This document shows, piece by piece, positions 1-11,006 of a stretch of DNA of 64,000 nucleotides. A program made the translations under genes and the position numbers. The notes beneath the pieces are model-generated. The model was given only the letters and a program-made list of their open reading frames with translations. It had not been told where the DNA came from and ran no database searches. Positions within the stretch are counted from its first letter, which is position 1; the number at the start of each line of letters is the position of its first letter. The stretch is from Gonocerus acuteangulatus. Taxonomy: Eukaryota > Arthropoda > Insecta > Hemiptera > Coreidae. The stretch spans positions 73,745,353-73,809,352 of the forward strand of contig OX328130.1 in NCBI GenBank assembly GCA_946811695.1, written 5' to 3'.

Positions 1-436
1 TCACACTCATAAGATTAAGTAGTTCGCTTATATTGATCAACCACGCTCGCCTAATTAGAAACCTAAAACCCACAAATACCTCAAGACAATAAACCTTGAA
101 TTCAATATTCGTAAAAACTACACAAAAATAGACAAAGGTACAAATAAAAGCGCACAAAAGTTGCTGGTTAATCTATAGCAAATGAAGAATAATCTTTATA
201 GATATTGAACATTTTAATTCAGATAAAATCTTAAAAAGTTTTGCTTGTGTAAGAAGAAGAAATCTAGAGATGCGAAATATTTAGTGCCACTTAGTAATTT
301 AGACTTTTGCCTGCACAAGAAAAATTGTGTAGCATTTTAAGTTGCGTAATTGTTACTGTGTGTAGTAAAAATTGTTGGAATATATTGACAGTTTTACTTA
401 TCATGTGGTTGGTTTAGAGTTGTACATTAGTGTAAT
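1..436. other. AT-rich DNA, no feature recognised
   Basis: No open frame, RNA-like fold or repeat end that I can support. The first element end appears at about 437. Confidence 0.6.
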
Positions 437-1702
437 TTTAGCACTTTCCTCCGAAGGAAAGTAGCTATTGAGGTTACACTCATGGCGGGATTTTTGAAAA
501 ATTCCTTCATATATTTATCGATCCTAGCTAGTAGACACCGAAAATGACCCCCGTTAAAATTTATATATATAAATATATATATAAACACGATAGCGGCCAG
601 AGGTTTTGTTTTTTCTCCACGAAACTTGGTATATAGCGTTCAATTAGCAAACGATTGAACGAGTTCGTTAACCACTAAAATTGGTCCACCGGAAGGGGGG
701 GTTTACCCCGAACCCAAAACACTAATTTGACCATGCCAGCCGTAATATTGATTATATTTCAACGAAACTTGGTATTCGTAGTGGTAATCTAGAGAGAAAA
801 GTGAGATGTAAAAATAAACTAAATCGGTTCATTAGAAGGGGAGAGGGTTTACTTCGGACCCACAATACCAATTCGCCACTACCAGCCGTGATTTTTGTTA
901 TATTTCGACTAAAATTGGCATTCGTAGTGATAATCTAGAGAGAAAAGTGAGATGTAAAAATAAAATAAATAGGTTCACTAGAAGGGGGGGGGGGTTACTT
1001 CGGACCCACAATACTAATTCGCCACTACCAGCCGTGATTTTTGTTATATTTCGACGAAACTCGGTATATGTAGTGGTAATCTACAGGTACAAATGTGTTG
1101 TAAAAATAAACTAAATCGGTTCATTAGGAGGGGGGTTTACTCCGGACCCAAATTACTAATATACTCATACAGCGTCATTGGTAACTCATGGGAAAAAAGT
1201 TTTGTAAAAATGAGCTAAATCGGTCAATGGGAAAGGGGGGTTTACTTTGTAATATATTTCAATAGAATAGCCCGCCTGGCGTAGGTTCGCAAGGCCGCCG
1301 CAAGGAGCGCTATCTCCCACTAGAGGGACTGTATCCTGTTCCTGCGTCAGATCAAAAGACGAAAATAAAAAGTTTTTAGTATTTATTAAGTATTGTAGTA
1401 GGTACCATGTGTAAACATAACTCTGGAAGCAAATTAATAATTGAACAGTTACTCATTACAAAATTAAAAGAGAACTATTCATGTTTTTATTTTATTTATG
1501 TAGGATATTTTAAGCAAATCGTTCTGGAAACCAGTCTACACAACCCAAATTCTAAGGAAAGTTCTTAGTTATGCAGCTCCTGCGTGACGGACTTTATTTT
1601 ATTTATGTAGGATATTTTAAGCAAATTGTTCTGGAAAGCAGTCTACACTACCCAAATTCTGAGGAAAGTGCTTAGTTATGCAGCTCCTGCGTGACGGACT
1701 TT
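437..1702 (+). mobile_element. Family H2 element, copy A (Helentron/DINE-like candidate)
   Basis: Starts with TTTTAGCACTTTCCTCC and ends with GAGGAAAGTGCT, about 20 bases of spacer, the hairpin GCAG-CTC-CTGC and GTGACGGACTTTT. The two AGCACTTTCCTC motifs are inverted, and the hairpin lies only at the 3' side. The interior has a short (TA)n followed by four units of about 145-155 bp, each with a G-rich run and a 'cggacccacaat' segment. Copies B (3928) and C (57738) share this layout. No protein is encoded, so it is non-autonomous. The asymmetric end with subterminal inverted repeats fits Helentron-derived DINE/HINE elements; a palindromic MITE is the alternative. Confidence 0.65.
1490..1702 (+). 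repeat. Tandem duplication of the H2 3' terminus (about 107 bp x2)
   Basis: The last segment of copy A occurs twice in a row: 1490-1596 and 1597-1702. Each ends in the terminal hairpin and GTGACGGACTTT. The copies differ at several bases, so the duplication is not fresh. Copies B and C have a single 3' end. Confidence 0.75.
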
Positions 1703-2740
1703 TGTTAGTATGTGTTTCACTTGGCAAATTCTAGTCTAGTAAGTCCCATGTCACTTTGGATTTGTCTGTTAATGGAAGACTATTTAATATACAAGATCTT
1801 TGGTGTAGTTTTTTTATTAATATTACATATCATATTTTGTTTGTCTCCTATGGTCTTGGCGAAAGATAGTCCGACGACTCGTTTACCGATTAACATAACT
1901 TTTCAGGAGGTAATTTTACTTATTATCCTTTTCGTCTTTGTTCCTATGTTTACAACAAAACTTAATTAAAAATAAAGCAAGAATTTTTGCAACATGGAAT
2001 TCGCAAAACATTACAGCTTAAATGAAATTTATTAATAATAACTAAATAGAAAAATTTAAAAAACAAAATAATGGAAAAAATATATTTTCCCTCTTTTGCC
2101 CATTCTTCTTATTTTTAAATTATTAATAAGTTGATTGATTATAATTATATCATTAGTATACCATTCAAATAATACAGCAAAAGAAATAACTTAAACACGA
2201 GGGTTTATTTTTGGAAAGCTTTCAAGAATTCCATGTGGAATAACTGTACATCATTTGCAAATCAAAAAAGGCATTCTGTATATTTCCAGCAAATACAATC
2301 CTGTAGTATTAGAATGGTGAATTATTCAAATTCCTTTTCCCCATTTAATCCGAGAGATATTAACAATCTGAATAAAAGGATTATTAAAAGATTAATACTC
2401 CATATCGATAGTAACGAGCTCTAGATTTGACCGAATAAATTACAAAATCCTTTGAATAATTTATTTCAGAATTATACTTCTTCATTATTCGAATACTCTG
2501 AAGGAGTTTAGCTGTTAAGGCTTCGTTGGAAAAATTATTTTCAAACATTTTAGCGCGTTTTCTCATTCACACTTATGACAGAATTTGGGAGTTCCAATGA
2601 GACCTCAAATTTTGAGATAAGGAACACAGGTTTCTCTAACGATAGAGGTCGTATTATAATCAGTGTAGGGCATATTGTTTTTGAATTAAGAATTACGAAT
2701 TAGGTTTACATTGTATTTGTAGTTCCTGAATTATATTTAC
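1703..2740. other. AT-rich DNA without supported genes
   Basis: A hydrophobic 85-codon frame at 1712-1969 and a 63-codon frame at 2233-2424 are present, but neither shows a recognisable domain or coding bias. I treat the stretch as non-coding. Confidence 0.5.
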
Positions 2741-3054
2741 ACCAAAAATAATAATTCAATTAAAACGTGAATTATAATTAAATTGTAATCCTGTAATGTA
2801 ATTGAAGCACTAATTATGTTATTCAATGATCAATTACCAAGAATTGAAATCGAATTGCAATAGTAATTCAATTATAAGAGTACCCATCACCAATTATGAC
2901 AGTGAGTAATTAAAATATCAATTATATCATGAACTGTAATTGAATTATAATTAAAATTCAATTACAATTCAAATACTTGAGTTTTTTTCAGTAACTGTAA
3001 TTAATATTGAGTTGTTTTTTTGAGGTGCTTCGACTGCTAGGGTCATTAGCAACT
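2741..3054. repeat. Diverged AATTGAATT-rich repeat
   Basis: Dense in variants of AATTGAATT, TAATTGAATTA and GTAATTGA, the same words that build the regular 186-bp array next to it. Probably decayed units of that array. Confidence 0.45.
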
Positions 3055-3612
3055 GTAATTGATATTTTCAGCCTTTTCAATTACAATAAAAAAATGTAAT
3101 TCATAATTCAAATGCCATTTCAATTACTTTGTAATTAAAATTTACCCAACACTTATTTCAATTAACTAGGTAATTCAAATACTTGAATTCTATTTGATTG
3201 AAATACAGTTAATCCAAATTGAATTATTTTTCCAATTACTGTAATTGATATTTTCAGCCTTTTCAATTACAATAAAAAAATGTAATTCATAATTCAAATG
3301 CCATTTCAATTACTTTGTAATTAAAATTTACCCAACACTTATTTCAATTAACTAGGTAATTCAAATACTTGAATTCTATTTAATTGAAATACAGTTAATC
3401 CAAATTGAATTATTTTTCCAATTACTGTAATTGATGTTTTCAGACTTTTCAATTACAATAAAAAAATGTAATTCATAATTCAAATGCCATTTCAATTACT
3501 TTGTAATTAAAATTTACCCAACACTTATTTCAATTAACTAGGTAATTCAAATACTTGAATTCTATTTGATTGAAATACAGTTAATCCAAATTGAATTATT
3601 TTTCCAATTACT
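3055..3612. repeat. 186-bp tandem repeat, three copies
   Basis: The motif GTAATTGATATTTTCAG recurs at 3055, 3241, 3427 and (partly) 3613, a constant 186-bp period. Units are nearly identical apart from a few substitutions. Each contains several AATTGAATT-type short palindromes. The length is in the range of satellite monomers, but only three units are present. Confidence 0.85.
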
Positions 3613-3927
3613 GTAATTAATGTTTTCAGAATTTCAATTACAATAAAAAAATTTAATTAATTTTAATTCAAATTTACAAACACGATTTCCTAGCCATTTT
3701 CAAAATATTTAGGAAAGTTTAAGAAAACTGTTCATTGCTCTAGACAATTTTTTTTCTAATATTTCCTATGTTCCAAAAGCAACCAATATCTTAGTTTGAA
3801 TTAAAATAAAAAGAAAATTGTTTGAAAATATATTTTACCTAATTAAGACTGTACATCAAACATGCAGGACTGAAAGTCATAAGGAAATAAAAGAAGTCAC
3901 TCGTACACTCTCAGATATATTAGAAAA

Positions 3928-4986
3928 AAAAGTCCGTCACGCAGGAGCTGCATAACTAAGCACTTTCCTCAGAATTTGGGTAGTGTAGACTGCTTTCCAG
4001 AACAATTTGCTTAAAATATCCTACATAAATAAAATAAAAACATGAATAGTTCTCTTTTAAATTTGTAATGAGTAACTGATCAATTATTAATTTGCTTCCA
4101 GAGTTATGTTTACACATGGTCCCTACTAAACTATGTAATAAATACAAAAAACCTCATATTATCGTATTTTGATCTAACGCAGGAACAGGATACAGTCACT
4201 CTAGTGGAACCTACGTTTGGCGGGCTTTTCTATTGAAATATATTACAAATTAAACCCCCACTTTACGATTGACCGATTCAGCTCATTTTTACAACACTTC
4301 TTTCTCATGAGTTACCCATGACGTATACCGCGTTTCGTTACAATACAGCAGAAATTACGACCGGTATGAGTATATTAGGAATTTGGGTCCGGAGTAAACC
4401 CCCCCCCCCCCTTCTAATGAACCGATTTAGTTTATTTTTACAACACATATTTAACTGTAGATTACCACTACGAATACCGAGTTTCGTCAAAATATACCAA
4501 GAATCACAGCTGGTAGTGGCGAATTGGTATTGTGGGTCCGGAGTAAACCCCCCCTCCTAACGAACCGATTTAGTTTATTTTTACAACACATATTTACCTG
4601 TAGATTACCACTACGAATACCGAGTTTCGTCGAAATATACCAAAAATCACGGCTGGTAGTGGCGAATTGGTATTGTGGGTCCGGAGTAAACCCCCCTTCT
4701 AATGAACCGATTTAGTTCATTTTTATATCTCACTTTTCTCTCTATATTACCACTATGAATACCAAGTTTCGTTGAAATATAACAAATATTACGGCTGACA
4801 TTGTCAAATTAGTGTTTTGGGTTCGGGGTAAACCCCCCCTTCCGGTGAACCGACTTTGGTGGTTAACGAACTCGTTCAATCGTTTGCTAATTGAATGCTA
4901 TATACCAAGTTTCGTGACGAAAAAACAAAAACTCTGGCCGCTATCGTGTTAACAGACACATATATATATATGCATATATATATATA

Positions 4987-5020
<34 letters not shown>

Positions 5021-5154
5021 TATATATAAATTTTAACGGGTGTCATTTTCGGTGTCTACTAGGTAGGATCGATAAAGATTTGAAGAAATTTTTCAAAAAT
5101 TCCGTCATGAGTCCAACCTCAATAGCTACTTTCCTTCGGAGGAAAGTGCTAAAA
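3928..5154 (-). mobile_element. Family H2 element, copy B
   Basis: Complete copy, reversed relative to copy A. The 3' hairpin end lies at 3928-3960 and the TTTTAGCAC end at 5140-5154. Internal units of about 143 bp repeat three times (around 4390, 4547 and 4690), followed by a (TA)n tract at 4960-5029. T-rich sequence flanks the 3' end. Short internal frames are spurious products of the tandem units. Confidence 0.7.
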
Positions 5155-5478
5155 GGAGATTAAAATTCGACACATTAAAAGAATGGATTCTTCGATATTA
5201 TCAGGCTGTACCGTATGAAATGTCAGTTTTTTTTACTTTGCGATTTAATCCTTTCCCTTTTTTATTTCATTATTTACAAACATCATTGTTATTCATATAG
5301 AATTAAAGCTCTTTTATTCCTATTATTTAATCAGTAACTTGCGTACTGTGTTGTGAGAACGATCCTCTGAGAAAAAAATAAAACTTAAATTATGACTTCA
5401 ACGGAAATCCGTATTATTTTTCGTTATGAATTTAAGCTCGGTCATAGGGCTGCTGAGGCGTGTATGAACATTAAGTTA

Positions 5479-5744
5479 TGGTAGCGAATTCCACACATAT
5501 CCCCTCCATTATCCCCACTCCTTTTCTAACCTATATAAGGTCCTATCCTTATCAGTTCCAGCATTAGTTAGAGTCATGTAGTCTTCCAGCCGTCTTCCTT
5601 ATAACAACCACTGCTCCTTCGGCTAGACAGTCAGTCCTCTTCCAACCATTGTGTACACACGTCCAAATTCAAAACTGTATAAGTTTATTTTGTGATATTT
5701 AAATAAAGTTAGTTTTTAAAAAGTGACTACCAAGGTTTGTGAAC
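5479..5744 (+). other. LTR-like insertion within the mariner
   Basis: Sequence unrelated to mariner interrupts the transposase frame. It contains TATATAAGG at 5532, a TCAGT initiator-like word at 5552 and AATAAAG at about 5702. That order (promoter, then polyadenylation signal) is expected of a solo LTR. I could not fix the boundaries: a TGGTAG...CTACCA inverted pair lies near the edges, but no clean target duplication is visible. A 3'-UTR-like retrocopy is an alternative. Confidence 0.4.
5532..5556 (+). promoter_or_regulatory. TATA box and initiator-like motif
   Basis: TATATAAGG is followed about 20 bases later by ATCAGTTCC, similar to the arthropod initiator TCAGT. It lies in the LTR-like insertion. 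Activity is inferred only. Confidence 0.35.
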
Positions 5745-6029
5745 TTAACTTTAGCACGGCGTTCGGGGAGGGAACGGTGAATGAACGAACTGTTTACCGG
5801 TGGTTTTCCAGGTTTCGGAGTGGAAATTTTGACCTTGACAACGAGGAGCGAGGAAGGCCAGAAACCAAGCTTGACAATGACCACCTGAATGAAAGGGTTG
5901 AAGCTTGTCCCTCAAAAAGCACTAGGGAATGTGCCAAAGAACTCGGAGTAGGAGCCACAACAGTTTCAAGACATTTGAAGGAAATGGGCAAATCGAAACC
6001 TGACATTTCATACGGTACAGCCTGATAAC

Positions 6030-6831
6030 TAGAGCCCGGAAGTTAGGCAAAATGCCTTTTTTATCTGAATGGATATATTGAAGAATCAGATAGAAATAAA
6101 TACGTTTCCGTGCATTTAGGAAGTGTAGAGACAATTTTAATTTTGCCTTTTTTGCCTATTTTGGCTATTTTAAGATTTAAAGCCTTTTTTGCTCGTTATG
6201 CATTTTTTTCTGCTACTTAAACATTTTAAAAAGCACATAACGAATTTCGAATTTCAGTTCGTCAAAAACAAAAAAGGTTTCACAAATTAAATTACATTTT
6301 GCCGTCACAAATATCAATTCGAAAGCTTATTTTCCCAACCCGTGGATTGAACCTCTGTAAATAACAGAGCCTTCCTTGGTAGAAGGAATGCACAGGCATA
6401 ATGAATAGGAGGAAAGAGAGAGGATGAGAGAAGTACGTCTCCTTCCTCACACCCCTTTTGCTGTGACAATGGTGTAGTTACCTGGTATTCCGGATTTAGA
6501 AATGATAAGATAATGCAGAGGAAGTTTTTCCATAATGAAAAACATTTTTTCTGAGAAGGTCTATGAGAGTTGATACTTTGAAAAAGCATCTTGTTGTTGC
6601 TTGTAAGAAGGGAAAGTAAGAGTAAGTAAACTAATTCTGTGATAAATTTATAATAAAGAAATGAATGAGTATTTAAAATACATATTTTCATTAATAATGA
6701 GTGAGATTCCTCTTTGCCTTCACTACTAATAAATGCCTATTTTAATTACAATACTGCCTATTTTTAGTATTTTAAGTGCCTTTTTGCCTGCCTATTTTAA
6801 CCAAAAATAAATGCCTATCTTCCGGGCTCTA
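6030..6831. mobile_element. hAT-like MITE with exact 8-bp target duplication
   Basis: TIRs read TAGAGCCCGGAAG at both ends (6030 onward and the complement ending at 6831). The 8-bp direct repeat CTGATAAC flanks them at 6022-6029 and 6832-6839. An 8-bp duplication and a TAGAG-type end fit the hAT superfamily. The interior is rich in 'tgcctatttt' words and encodes no transposase. The target lies across the right end of the mariner, so this insertion is younger than the mariner. Confidence 0.88.
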
Positions 6832-6839
6832 CTGATAAC

Positions 6840-7549
6840 AAAGCATTTCGTAAATTTTTATGAAAATCAAAGAAAGGACAGCCCCCCCCCCAACAAAATT
6901 AAATGTATCTCGGCAGTAAAAGAAGATTTCAAAGCAGCAGTTACATAAATACAAAACTGTTTAGATTAGAAAGTCTTTCGAATGGAAATTAAAAATATAA
7001 GAGTGGAACACATGGGTCTTATTGCGAAAAAACAAAGTCTGGACTCAAAGAAAATCAAACTTTTCAAAATACGTGAATAATAATAATAGCAATTAGTTTG
7101 AATGAATATCAAAAAAGGAAAAAATTTCAAAACTTAATCAGCCCCGATTTGGAGAACACGAATCAAAACTCTAGTTATTTTCTTTACTTTTTTCAAATAT
7201 TGTAACACATTGCATTTTGAAGGTGCTTTTATACGACGTGCAAAGCCAAAACACTTCCAAACACACCTGCAAGCCGATCAATCATAAATCAGGATAGAAC
7301 ACATTAATGAAAAGTGTATAAACATAATTTTTGAAACTAATTTTCAGTTTGGGTATTTAAATTAGTTGGATTCAATTGAAATATTTCCTACATATTTCAA
7401 TTTTATGTAAACTAAGGCATTTTAATTTTGGTTATCTCTGGAGTAAAGAAAGTATTCGAAAATATATATATATATATGTGTGTAGATAAGAAACATTTTT
7501 TGATTTTAGTATTTTGTTTTGCAAATGTCTAATACGCTTAGCAAATCCC
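6840..7549. other. AT-rich DNA, no feature recognised
   Basis: A short (TA)n at about 7462-7478 and a C-run near 6884 are the only simple features. No coding signal. Confidence 0.5.
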
Positions 7550-7717
7550 GCTCAGAAGAAGGTGGCCATTTGAAAGCTTACTAATGTCTCTACAAAAATG
7601 ATTGTAAAAAAACTTTCGATGGTGCGATATCAATTCGAAGAAATGAGTGTTTAAAACTTTGAAAGTGTTCTTCTTTTGAAATAAGAAAAGTTCTTCTTTT
7701 GTCTTTGTTTAACTCAC
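7550..7717 (+). mobile_element. Family H1 interior fragment
   Basis: Matches the conserved H1 block 'gaaagcttactaa...caatcggagaaataagtgcttaaaact' seen at 21.8, 26.3, 42.4 and 43.5 kb. It lies directly upstream of another H element's 5' end in the same orientation. Confidence 0.55.
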
Positions 7718-7840
7718 TTTTAGCACTAAGTAGCTAAAGAAAGTAGCTATTGAGGTTGCACTCATGACTGAATTTTTGAAAAATTTCTTCAAATCTTTAT
7801 CGATCCTACCTAGTAGACACCGAAAATGAACCCCTTTAAA

Positions 7841-7905
<65 letters not shown>

Positions 7906-8985
7906 TGTTAACACGATAGCGGCCAGAGTTTTTGTTTTTGAGAAGGCGTAGGATTCATTTCCTATGGTGACCATTGAGAAGGTGGAGGATTCATTTCCTA
8001 TGGTGACCATTGAGAAAGCGGAGGATTCATTTCCTATGGTGACCATTGAGAAGGCGGAGGATTCATTTCCTATGGTGACCATTGAGAAGGTGGAGGATTC
8101 ATTTCCTATGGTGACCATTGAGAAAGCGGAGGATTCATTTCCTATGGTGACCATTGAGAAAGCGGAGGATTCATTTCCTATGGGGACCATTGAGAAAGCG
8201 GAGGATTCATTTCCTATGGTGACCATTGAGAAAGCGGAGGTTTCATTTCCTATGGTGACCATTGAGAAGGCGGAGGATTCATTTCCTATGGTGACCATTG
8301 AGAAAGCGTAGGATTCTTTTCCTTTGGTGACCATTGAGAAAGTGGAGGATTCATTTCCTATGGTGACCATTGAGAAAGCGGAGGTGTCATTTCCTATGGT
8401 GACCATTGAGAAAGCGGAAGATTCATTTCCTATGGTGACCATTGAGAAAGCGTAGGATTCATTTCCTATGGTGACCATTGAGAAAGTGGAGGATTCATTT
8501 CCTATGGTGACCATTGAGAAAGCGGAGGATTCATTTCCTATGGTGACCATTGAGAAAGCGGAGGTTTCATTTCCTATGGTGACCATTGAGAAAGCGGAGG
8601 ATTCATTTCCTATGGTGACCATTGAGAAAGCGGAGGATTCATTTCCTATGGTGACCATTGAGAAAGCGGAGGATTCATTTCCTATGGTGACCATTGAGAA
8701 AGCGTAGGATTCATTTCCTATGGTGACCATTGAGAAAGTGGAGGATTCATTTCCTATGGTGACCATTGAGAAAGCGAAGGATTCATTTCCTATGGTGACC
8801 ATTGAGAAGGTGGAGGATTCATTTCCTATGGTGACCATTGAGAAGGTGGAGGATTCATTTCCGCTTTTGATACAGACAGTTTCCTGTCGAAGCGTCTTGA
8901 ATCTTCCTTTTCTTCGAGAATTTCTATTCCTAGGACATTAGGGATATGAACGAAAACGCGCTAAGATGACGCAGTTCCTGCGAGT

Positions 8986-8992
<7 letters not shown>
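7718..8992 (+). mobile_element. Chimeric family H element carrying a minisatellite
   Basis: The 5' part (TTTTAGCACT, 'agctattgagg', 'cctagtagacaccg', (TA)n at 7843-7902, 'aacacgatagcggcc') is family H2. The 3' part ('agggatatgaacg', CGCGCTAAGATGACGCAG, hairpin GCAG-TTC-CTGC, GTGGACTTT) is family H1. Between them lies a 36-bp minisatellite of about 25 units. Ends and orientation are coherent, so the whole may have moved as one unit. The segment from 8868, starting 'gatacagacagtttcc', is shared with 41128. Confidence 0.65.
7940..8863. repeat. 36-bp minisatellite, about 25.6 copies
   Basis: The unit is ATGGTGACCATTGAGAAAGC followed by GGAGGATTCATTTCCT, 36 bases. Variants differ at a few fixed positions (aaagcg/aaggtg, ggagg/gtagg). 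Because 36 is divisible by three, both strands stay open: the reverse frame repeats MVTIGNESSAFS for 331 codons. I do not regard this as a gene, since there is no start context, domain or non-repeat coding sequence. Confidence 0.95.
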
Positions 8993-9018
<26 letters not shown>

Positions 9019-9100
9019 GTTGTGTTCCGCTTTATGGCGATGTACACCTTACAATTTATATAGTTATTACAAACATTACATTGTCTTATATACTTACATT

Positions 9101-9155
<55 letters not shown>

Positions 9156-9800
9156 TACATACATTTATACATACATATATCTATATTACTAAATTACATT
9201 ATGTCAGCGTATTGTCTACATATTTACATTACATTATGCTTAATAAGTTTGCATTTATTATTTACACACATATATACATACACATATAATATTAGATTGC
9301 ATGATTTTAAATTAAGTTTATTTACATTATGTTTGTACATCAGTATTTTTGCATTCGCATCCTAGGTATGGATCAGAAGGTAGATGAATTATCTGCCTTG
9401 GGTGGGATATTCATGTCTCTATAGGACACTATGGTAACGAAACATTAAGCTGCGTTCAAATGAGTTGGTATAATCCATTGTTGTGTAAGTAATGGTGTAT
9501 AGAGTCTATGTGTTGGCTATCTTCACTTAACAACTCGCATAAGTTGTAGGGTAAGTTCAGGTCACGTCATGCATTCTGTGAGTAATTTTTTTATCGTAAG
9601 AGTACTGTTACATATTTCACATATCGGCTATTCTTGTCTCGTCATTAAGTAACTGTGAGTAAGTCGAGAATGACCAATCCTTAAGCGGGTCAAAACCACT
9701 CCTTCTCTTCGGTTTACACGGGAACTGGGTGGCCATTTTTTACTGTATGTTTGATAGCACGGAGTTTATTTTCTGTCAGTTGTGTCCACGAATTTTGCCA
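8993..9800 (-). mobile_element. LINE family A 3' fragment (5'-truncated, decayed)
   Basis: The reverse strand reads VVLTRLRIGHSRLTHSYLM, then CEICN and a LTEC-like segment, with stops. This is the zinc-binding C-terminus that follows RNase H in family A (compare 54897). The 3' UTR carries the family tail 'catcgccataaagcggaac' at about 9026-9048 and a poly(A) seen as T at 8990-9018. An (AC)n tract interrupts the UTR at 9109-9145. The poly(A) abuts the end of the H element. Confidence 0.7.
9109..9145. repeat. (AC)n microsatellite
   Basis: Uninterrupted AC dinucleotides within the LINE 3' UTR. Confidence 0.95.
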
Positions 9801-9859
9801 GAATAATGTTATAATGTCTTATAATGACATATTTTTTAATGAATACAATGTGAGTACTA

Positions 9860-10760
9860 GTCCGAGAGCCAGCAAAGCACTTTTCATGAAGTGTTTTATA
9901 CATCTTGAAATTTTGCTATAGTATACCTCTTAGGTAGATAAAAAGGTATTTATGTATTTCCTGGACATACCTTGGAACACCAGGTACTGCGCATAGGAGA
10001 AAGGTACAAAAAAATATTTCCCAAAAATAGAGTTTCATTCAGAAGCCAACTATATTTAATGTAAAATTAAGACAATTATACAACGAATAATAAATATGGC
10101 AGACACTTCTAAGGGGTATAACACGTAAAAAAAAAAATAATAATAATTGTTTTTATTATAATATTAAATGAGAGTTTTATTCGCGCTGCCATTAAAACCG
10201 GAACAGCTGTGCAAGATCATGTGAGCAAGAACCAATGAGAGTACAGACAACAACCACAACTGAGCCGTCGCCTCATGCACTCTTACGCGCCGTGTATTGC
10301 AGTCTATCATATTCAACATTTATTTTTATGTTTCCTGATAATTATACCCCACAAAAGTGTCTGCCCTTTTGTAATTATTTTCAAATATGTTTATTGAAGA
10401 CGCTGTTTAAATCGCAGCGTAAATAAAGCACTTCATTTAATATTAAAAATAAAAACTAGGTACTTCGTTTTATTTTTATCATTATCATTTTAACCCCCTT
10501 AAAATTGCCTGCCTTATTTATTATAAATTTGAAAATTGCCTTAATTTGCCATTTTTTTCATTAATAATAGTTGGCTTTTGAATAAAACTCTACTTTTGAG
10601 CAATATTGTTTTGCACCTTTCCCCTATGCGCAGTACATGGTGCACCAAGGTATGTCCAGGAAACACATACTTACCTTCTTGTATACCCCAGAGGTACATT
10701 ATAGCAAAATTTCAGGGTGCATAAAACACTTCATGAAAAGTGCGTTGCTGGCTCTCGGTC
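9860..10760. mobile_element. Family X palindromic MITE, copy 1
   Basis: Ends GTCCGAGAGCCAGC and GCTGGCTCTCGGTC are inverted and flanked by TA (9858-9859, 10761-10762). The arms stay complementary far inward ('gaaattttgctata', 'tttcctggacataccttgg', 'ggtactgcgcat'), making most of the 901 bp one long imperfect foldback. TA target choice suggests Tc1/mariner-superfamily mobilisation. No coding sequence. Copies at 16078, around 10960/12377, and 63988. Confidence 0.85.
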
Positions 10761-11006
10761 TATACCGCAAGAACACAATACCTGGCTGTATTGCATTTTA
10801 GCCTGCTCTCACCCCCTATATTAAGACCTTCAAAGCAACATTTTTAAGGGAAGTGTATATTTTATTTATCTCTTACCTATTTTACGTGAATATTATAAAG
10901 AAGCCCGTCACACATGAGCTGTATAACGAATAGTAAGACCAGATGACCGCAAGTTTCACCATGAAATTTTGCTATAATGTACCTCTTGGGTAGATAAGAA
11001 GTTTAA

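Larger units (their letters stand above)
5201..6025 (+). mobile_element. Non-autonomous mariner element with perfect 26-bp TIRs
   Basis: TIRs at 5201-5226 and 6000-6025 are identical over 26 bases (they begin TCAGGCTGTACCG) and are flanked by TA at 5199-5200 and 6026-6027. The inside encodes only the N-terminal DNA-binding part of a mariner transposase. The catalytic D,D34D part has been deleted, joining the helix-turn-helix region to the right TIR. An insertion of about 230-270 bp lies in the coding part. Confidence 0.9.
5392..6025 (+). pseudogene. Mariner transposase N-terminal fragment, interrupted
   Basis: ATG at 5392 opens MTSTEIRIIFRYEFKLGH, the first helix-turn-helix of a mariner/SETMAR-type transposase. 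After about 5478 the frame is broken by foreign sequence and resumes near 5745 with FGEGTVNERTVYRWF, then SKSTRECAKELGV and TVSRHLKEMGK, the second helix-turn-helix. No catalytic aspartate region follows. It cannot make a working transposase, but the fragment could still bind TIRs if expressed. Confidence 0.85.

Noticed and set aside
437..1702. Simple palindromic MITE for family H
   Set aside because: The terminal hairpin occurs only at one end in every copy and no consistent target duplication was seen, so a TIR-type cut-and-paste element fits less well, though it is not excluded.
1712..1969. Small membrane-protein gene (85 codons, hydrophobic)
   Set aside because: Begins in the 3' flank of an H2 element, in AT-rich DNA where hydrophobic codons are expected. 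No homologous motif or start context.
7843..8838. 331-codon reverse frame repeating MVTIGNESSAFS and matching plus-strand frames
   Set aside because: It is the translation of a 36-bp minisatellite, open on both strands because the unit is a multiple of three. It runs into a (TA)n tract and has no non-repeat coding part.
7940..8863. CRISPR array
   Set aside because: Units are contiguous without spacers, and the window is eukaryotic. The same applies to the arrays at 28.3, 36.3, 38.4 and 48.2 kb.
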